Positions 33,901 to 35,634 of a stretch of 35,634 bases of DNA are shown here, piece by piece. Source of the DNA: Saccoglossus kowalevskii (Eukaryota > Hemichordata > Enteropneusta > Harrimaniidae); contig NW_003116458.1 in assembly GCF_000003605.2 (NCBI RefSeq), forward strand, positions 388,379 to 424,012, given 5' to 3'. Numbering within the stretch: the first letter of the stretch is position 1; every line of letters begins with the position of its first letter. Position numbers and translations under genes: made by a program. A model generated the notes under the pieces. The model was not told where the DNA came from. It worked only from the letters and a program-made list of their open reading frames with translations, and ran no database searches.

Positions 33901-34324
33901 GGTAGTACTGTAAACCGCTTAATTTGCAGCACCAGGAATTCTTGCAATTTGATGATTTAATGGCATTTTGGGCATGTCCCTGACATAAAATAATTTGTTT
34001 GTTTACATAAAATGTTAAATGAATAACCATCGATTAAGTATCATTTTTGAGATGTGATGAATAGTTACATGTATCTAATTAAGCCGCTGAGTAGCACACA
34101 CATTACAAATTTTATATGTTCTTGTATTACAGGCGTAATAACCGAAATATCACTTTTTTGTTTACAGGTGCAGTTTCGTTTAAATTGGTTGGTATTCATG
34201 CTCTGTCTGGTCATGAACCGACCGTACCAGTTCTATTATTTTGTACCGCTTGTAACATTTTGGTTCATTTTGGTGTACGTTACCATGGCAATATGGCCTC
34301 AAGTCTCGGCCAAATCAGTCACAG
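21901..34324 (+). CDS. CASD1: CAS1 domain-containing protein 1 (sialate O-acetyltransferase), partial at both ends
   Basis: Eleven exons with GT..AG borders join in frame into 1327 nt (about 442 codons): 21901-21963, 23004-23097, 23874-23945, 24482-24572, 24941-25043, 26493-26623, 30106-30402, 30821-30929, 31274-31363, 33189-33308 and 34168-34324. CASD1 is the Golgi membrane enzyme that O-acetylates sialic acid using acetyl-CoA. The first five exons encode the luminal SGNH-like domain, including its D-x-x-H block (DGLH, 25008-25019), which supplies two residues of the catalytic triad. Exon 26493-26623 starts a hydrophobic segment. Later exons carry [45 protein letters not shown] and [16 protein letters not shown], the acyltransferase-like membrane part. 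The N-terminal anchor with the GDS catalytic serine was not found; the C-terminal membrane region lies beyond the right edge. Confidence 0.95.
22650..22975. other. GC-richer intronic block of unknown nature
   Basis: This part of the CASD1 intron has higher G+C than its surroundings (for example gccatggccatgcacccc at about 22719). It may be an inserted element, but no terminal repeats, target duplication or tRNA-like promoter boxes could be established. Confidence 0.3.
23004..23097 (+). CDS. CASD1: CASD1 exon: luminal domain, SASW block
   Basis: Encodes [20 protein letters not shown], matching the family's V-I-V-A-G-A-A-T-W-S-I-K block. Acceptor gatattag, donor ttaaag followed by gtgaga; leaves one base. 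Confidence 0.93.
23277..23790 (+). repeat. Family B interspersed element, copy 1
   Basis: Begins gtaaaatctctaatttaggc gtca and shares ordered words with 27300-28115, among them gacgcctattcaa, gtgaatgggtaaa, aaaagtattaaattctt, atgagctat, ttggcaccatcca and caacaaatttattttt. It is in the same orientation as the second copy. The right end is not defined. Lies in a CASD1 intron; no coding capacity. Confidence 0.65.
23874..23945 (+). CDS. CASD1: CASD1 exon: luminal domain
   Basis: Encodes [20 protein letters not shown], like the family's I-A-P-L-L-E-K-L-A ... V-Y-W stretch. Acceptor cttattattag, donor actcaac followed by gtaagt; leaves one base of a glutamine codon. Confidence 0.93.
24482..24572 (+). 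CDS. CASD1: CASD1 exon: luminal domain
   Basis: Encodes [20 protein letters not shown] and on to [10 protein letters not shown], matching the family's D-P-V ... M-I-T-N-E-K-I-D-A-Y-N stretch. Acceptor tttttcatag, donor gatatt followed by gtaagt. Confidence 0.94.
24941..25043 (+). CDS. CASD1: CASD1 exon with catalytic DxxH block
   Basis: Contains EDGLHVKPD. The Asp (25008-25010) and His (25017-25019) correspond to the catalytic D-x-x-H pair of SGNH-type acetyltransferases, so this half of the active site is intact. Acceptor tcttctgcag, donor cacaca followed by gtaagt. Confidence 0.95.
25163..25394. mobile_element. Small inverted-repeat element with duplicated right end
   Basis: The left end (ttaaagtggaagggtcgtca, then cctg) is matched in inverse by the right end (caggtgacgactcccccgct, then ttaaag). 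The right 55-56 bp, starting tatggccatctgacacatg, is present twice in tandem at 25284-25338 and 25339-25394. No coding capacity or clear target duplication. Confidence 0.55.
25504..26425. mobile_element. 922-bp element with 28-bp terminal inverted repeats
   Basis: The left end CATGGAAGGTACTAACGGAA plus ggagccac is repeated in inverse at the right end with one mismatch in 28 bases. The direct repeat gtgatac flanks both sides (25497-25503 and 26426-26432). The interior has no long open frame, so it is non-autonomous. The exact duplication length is ambiguous (7 bp, or 5 bp if one extra C is counted inside each end), so the superfamily is left open. It sits in the CASD1 intron before exon 26493. 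Confidence 0.85.
26493..26623 (+). CDS. CASD1: CASD1 exon: end of luminal domain and first membrane helix
   Basis: Encodes [20 protein letters not shown], the family's N-x-Y-C-N-K ... C-C-Q-P block, then a hydrophobic run LVFLLFLL that continues in the next exon. Acceptor tttcacatag, donor ctcag followed by gtaagt. Confidence 0.95.
26634..27039. repeat. Tandem array, seven 58-bp units
   Basis: Seven units start at 26634, 26692, 26750, 26808, 26866, 26924 and 26982. Each begins atggttgcttaaatcattga and ends catcacatacata, followed by a partial eighth. They are almost identical; the unit at 26924 has aacgttgacc for aaccttgacc. The near-identity implies recent expansion or ongoing homogenisation. 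The array begins 10 bases after the splice donor of the CASD1 exon ending at 26623. Confidence 0.97.
27285..28115 (+). repeat. Family B interspersed element, copy 2
   Basis: Homologous to 23277-23790 and extends further on both sides. The right end, cctaaattagagtgatgtct followed by agattagagattttagag, is roughly the inverse of copy 1's left end, so the family has inverted termini. The 27290-27345 part (gagtttgtgctgtttccttg and on) also matches 17240-17290 in POLE2 intron 1. No coding capacity. Confidence 0.6.
28456..29994 (-). mobile_element. Tigger/pogo-type DNA transposon, internally deleted
   Basis: The 1539-bp element starts CAGTAGAACGTTGATTATCC and ends with its inverse (ggataatcaacattctactg). 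TA flanks both ends (28454-28455 and 29995-29996). Termini reading 'GA(A/T)NGTTGATTATCCG' and a TA target are typical of the pogo/Tigger branch of Tc1/mariner. A matching transposase N-terminus lies inside on the minus strand. The rest of the transposase is gone. Lies in the CASD1 intron between 26623 and 30106. Confidence 0.85.
28644..29032 (-). pseudogene. Tigger/pogo transposase N-terminal remnant
   Basis: ATG at 29030-29032 (minus) opens [20 protein letters not shown], the usual start of a CENP-B-type helix-turn-helix in pogo/Tigger transposases. A stop follows shortly and the frame then shifts. A second open segment (28644-28910) continues with [20 protein letters not shown] and [16 protein letters not shown], the second DNA-binding helix region with its W-F block. 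No DDE catalytic domain follows. It is a dead remnant inside the element 28456-29994. Confidence 0.8.
30106..30402 (+). CDS. CASD1: CASD1 exon: linker and [12 protein letters not shown] block
   Basis: 98 codons. It finishes the first membrane helix (FIYG), has a basic turn ([13 protein letters not shown]), then a low-complexity Pro/Thr/Ser-rich linker ([19 protein letters not shown] and [11 protein letters not shown]). It ends in the conserved helix [16 protein letters not shown]. The linker is longer than I recall for vertebrate CASD1. Acceptor T-run then tttag, donor gatag followed by gtaagt. Confidence 0.95.
30421..30585. mobile_element. TA-flanked miniature element, related to family A
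   Basis: The left end ctgtaaaatgactaattttc, then actgg, is matched in inverse by the right end ccagtgaataattaatcctt, then ttacag, followed by ta. About 165 bp, non-coding, starting 18 bases after the splice donor of the CASD1 exon that ends at 30402. Confidence 0.65.
30821..30929 (+). CDS. CASD1: CASD1 exon: membrane region
   Basis: Encodes [20 protein letters not shown], a membrane helix. Acceptor ttactttccag, donor tcacag followed by gtgagt. Phase matches both neighbours. Confidence 0.92.
31100..31273 (+). repeat. Imperfect short repeats up to a CASD1 acceptor
   Basis: Words of the form 'catagtttcgctttgttttc' + 'atcagggaaa' recur about four times between 31100 and 31260. The last copy (tatagtttcactttgttttc ag) forms the acceptor of the exon at 31274. 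The repeats look old and diverged. Confidence 0.5.
31274..31363 (+). CDS. CASD1: CASD1 exon: [12 protein letters not shown] block
   Basis: 30 codons with [20 protein letters not shown] and MSGASA, a signature stretch of the CAS1 membrane domain. Acceptor ttgttttcag, donor agtgca followed by gtgagt. Confidence 0.97.
31620..32901 (+). mobile_element. Complete family C DNA element carrying HIRAN-like fragment
   Basis: The left end taccgtatttatccgggtat, then aagccca, is matched in inverse by the right end tgggcttttacccggataag, then tacggta. TA dinucleotides flank the inverted repeats, consistent with a Tc1/mariner-style target. The interior is homologous, in opposite orientation, to 13223-14140, and carries the HIRAN-like piece on the plus strand (32275-32397). 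No transposase was recognised. It lies in the CASD1 intron before exon 33189. Confidence 0.75.
32275..32397 (+). pseudogene. HIRAN-like fragment, second copy
   Basis: A 40-codon open frame reads [20 protein letters not shown] followed by PVMDSQAA, collinear with the 13654-13947 frame. The upstream H-D-x-N-A part is disrupted by stops and frame changes, so this copy is more decayed. Confidence 0.5.
33189..33308 (+). CDS. CASD1: CASD1 exon: [18 protein letters not shown] block
   Basis: 40 codons, phase 0 at both ends, encoding [20 protein letters not shown] and then [11 protein letters not shown], nearly identical to the family consensus. Acceptor taattatag, donor attcag followed by gtaaga. 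Confidence 0.97.
34168..34324 (+). CDS. CASD1: CASD1 exon: [15 protein letters not shown] block (last in window)
   Basis: Encodes [20 protein letters not shown], then [19 protein letters not shown] and IWPQ. Acceptor tgtttacag, donor gtcacag followed by gtagga. It leaves one base, so a further exon must follow beyond the window. Confidence 0.96.
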
Positions 34325-35634
34325 GTAGGATATTGTTGTATATTTTGTTGTTTTTATTTCAGATGTTTAATATTCGTGATTCTTATCACTGAATCAAAGT
34401 TACTTTACTTGCATATGAAGTAGAAGAAAGATGGTGAATTTTCGGTTATCAGTTGTTCTATTAGGGTCGCGGCATTAATGATTGTTACAGTTACTAATTC
34501 ATTGCTGGGGAACAGGTTTCTGTCTTGACCTATTCTTAACCTTTTCATGACCAGTTCCCTCTTTTCATCACAAATTCACAATGTGGTTATAGTCTTCACT
34601 TTCCTTCAGAAGACAAAATTAACCAAATTTTTGTGTGAAAACTGATAATTTACTCAAATTTTGAATTTTCACAAATATTGAAGAATATAAAAACAAAATG
34701 CAGACAAATTTGGTCGAAAAAAGTCTGGAGTTGAAAAGGTTAAAGTTCAAAATATTCTTATTTTTTTTCAACATAAAAACAGTACTAAAATAAAATTACT
34801 AGTCTGCACATTATTAAGTGCATTTTCTCTAGTTTATATATTAATTGCTGCGTCTTGTGATAGACTTTCTGAAAATAATAATTAAACTGGACTTGTTTTT
34901 GCGGCCTCACGTCTTAACTCCAACATATCTGTAAACAGTTAAATCTTCGCAAGTTTGAAGATTTAATGGTGTTTGTGATGATAACATTTTGTAAAATTCT
35001 TGTAAAATTTTGTAAAATTCTTCTCTTGCTCAAAGTTAAAATGGCTTACACAGTATCTTTCTTTACTTGAAAATCTTTTTTTCAGAATATTTTTAAATGA
35101 GCATACTGTGAACATGAAAAATTTTCATGTAGTAGTGTCAAATTTGTTAGAGTCCTGAGAAGTGTCAGTGACCTTCGTAAAATGTTTTCTTCACGAAATT
35201 TCATAAAATTCTAAGCAGTGGAAATTAGGCATTTATTACCTTACCCGTACCATCAAAGATGGAAGGGAAAGGTATATTAAGGGAAAAATTGTGTCCGGCG
35301 TTGTCGTCGTCGTTGTCGTTGTCGTCGTTAATAATTGTTATTGTGTGCATAATAACTTTACTAATTCTATTCCAAACTTTATCAAACTTGGTCACCTTAT
35401 TCATCAGTATAAAGTCTTCCCTGAGTTTGAACAACAGATGTCCTGTATGAAAATATCATGCAAAAATTGAGAAAATCTGATAAAATATTTTGACTGTTTC
35501 TACTTGACTGATCACTGGTGATACACATCAAAGGTCACTGATCTCAGTGGAAATATGCATTGTTGTATGTGTTCAATGAAGCAAATGATTTATCTTGTAA
35601 TAATATCCTTGGTAATGTATCTCAAAATCCCATA
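34325..35634 (+). other. CASD1: CASD1 intron, continuing off the right edge
   Basis: No exon in the required phase was found. A possible acceptor at 35084 (tttttttcag) opens a frame that stops within four codons, so it is not used. A gtc/gtt microsatellite lies at about 35298-35330. Confidence 0.6.
35298..35330. repeat. Short GTC/GTT microsatellite
   Basis: About ten imperfect triplets (gttgtcgtcgtcgttgtcg and on) lie in the last CASD1 intron of the window. No function is implied. Confidence 0.7.

Noticed and set aside
35084-35110. Possible further CASD1 exon after a good pyrimidine tract
   Set aside because: In the required phase it stops after a few codons and does not resemble the next conserved block of CASD1.

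Overview
The window is a piece of an intron-rich animal genome. The genes are split into short exons with canonical GT..AG junctions and are separated by AT-rich, repeat-dense DNA. The style of the repeats (many small terminal-inverted-repeat elements, non-LTR retrotransposon scraps, minisatellites) and the gene content suggest a marine invertebrate, possibly a bivalve or other lophotrochozoan. That species guess is an inference with modest confidence.

Layout. (1) Positions 1-4070 hold no gene I can recognise; they contain a clean 149-bp hAT-type miniature element (725-873) and a decayed reverse-transcriptase fragment (about 3431-3700). (2) Positions 4071-5710 (+) are the last two exons of an ATP-grasp ligase gene (carnosine-synthase-like). 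They carry one apparent 1-base frameshift, and the 5' exons were not identified. (3) Positions 5973-18067 (-) are a complete POLE2 gene (DNA polymerase epsilon subunit B): 11 coding exons totalling 1566 nt, 521 aa plus stop, with every exon phase matching. (4) Positions 18068-21900 are an intergenic or upstream stretch with a Harbinger-type miniature element and a LINE C-terminal fragment. (5) Positions 21901-34324 (+) are eleven consecutive exons (1327 nt, about 442 codons) of CASD1, the Golgi sialate O-acetyltransferase. The gene is incomplete at both ends: the N-terminal GDS catalytic exons are not found, and the C-terminal membrane region lies past the right edge.

The ATP-grasp gene and POLE2 converge, with stop codons only about 260 bp apart. 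POLE2 and CASD1 lie head to head. I see no evidence that the three genes share a pathway; this looks like ordinary housekeeping gene order with heavily colonised introns.

The most interesting structures are in the introns. A roughly 920-bp minisatellite fills POLE2 intron 7, and its unit resembles the adjoining exon. A 58-bp array of seven near-identical units starts ten bases after a CASD1 splice donor. Two inverted copies of a DNA element carry a HIRAN-like coding fragment, one in POLE2 and one in CASD1. There is an internally deleted Tigger/pogo element, a 922-bp element with long terminal inverted repeats, and several families of TA-flanked miniature elements. I found no convincing evidence for a wholly new biological system, no CRISPR array and no RNA gene.
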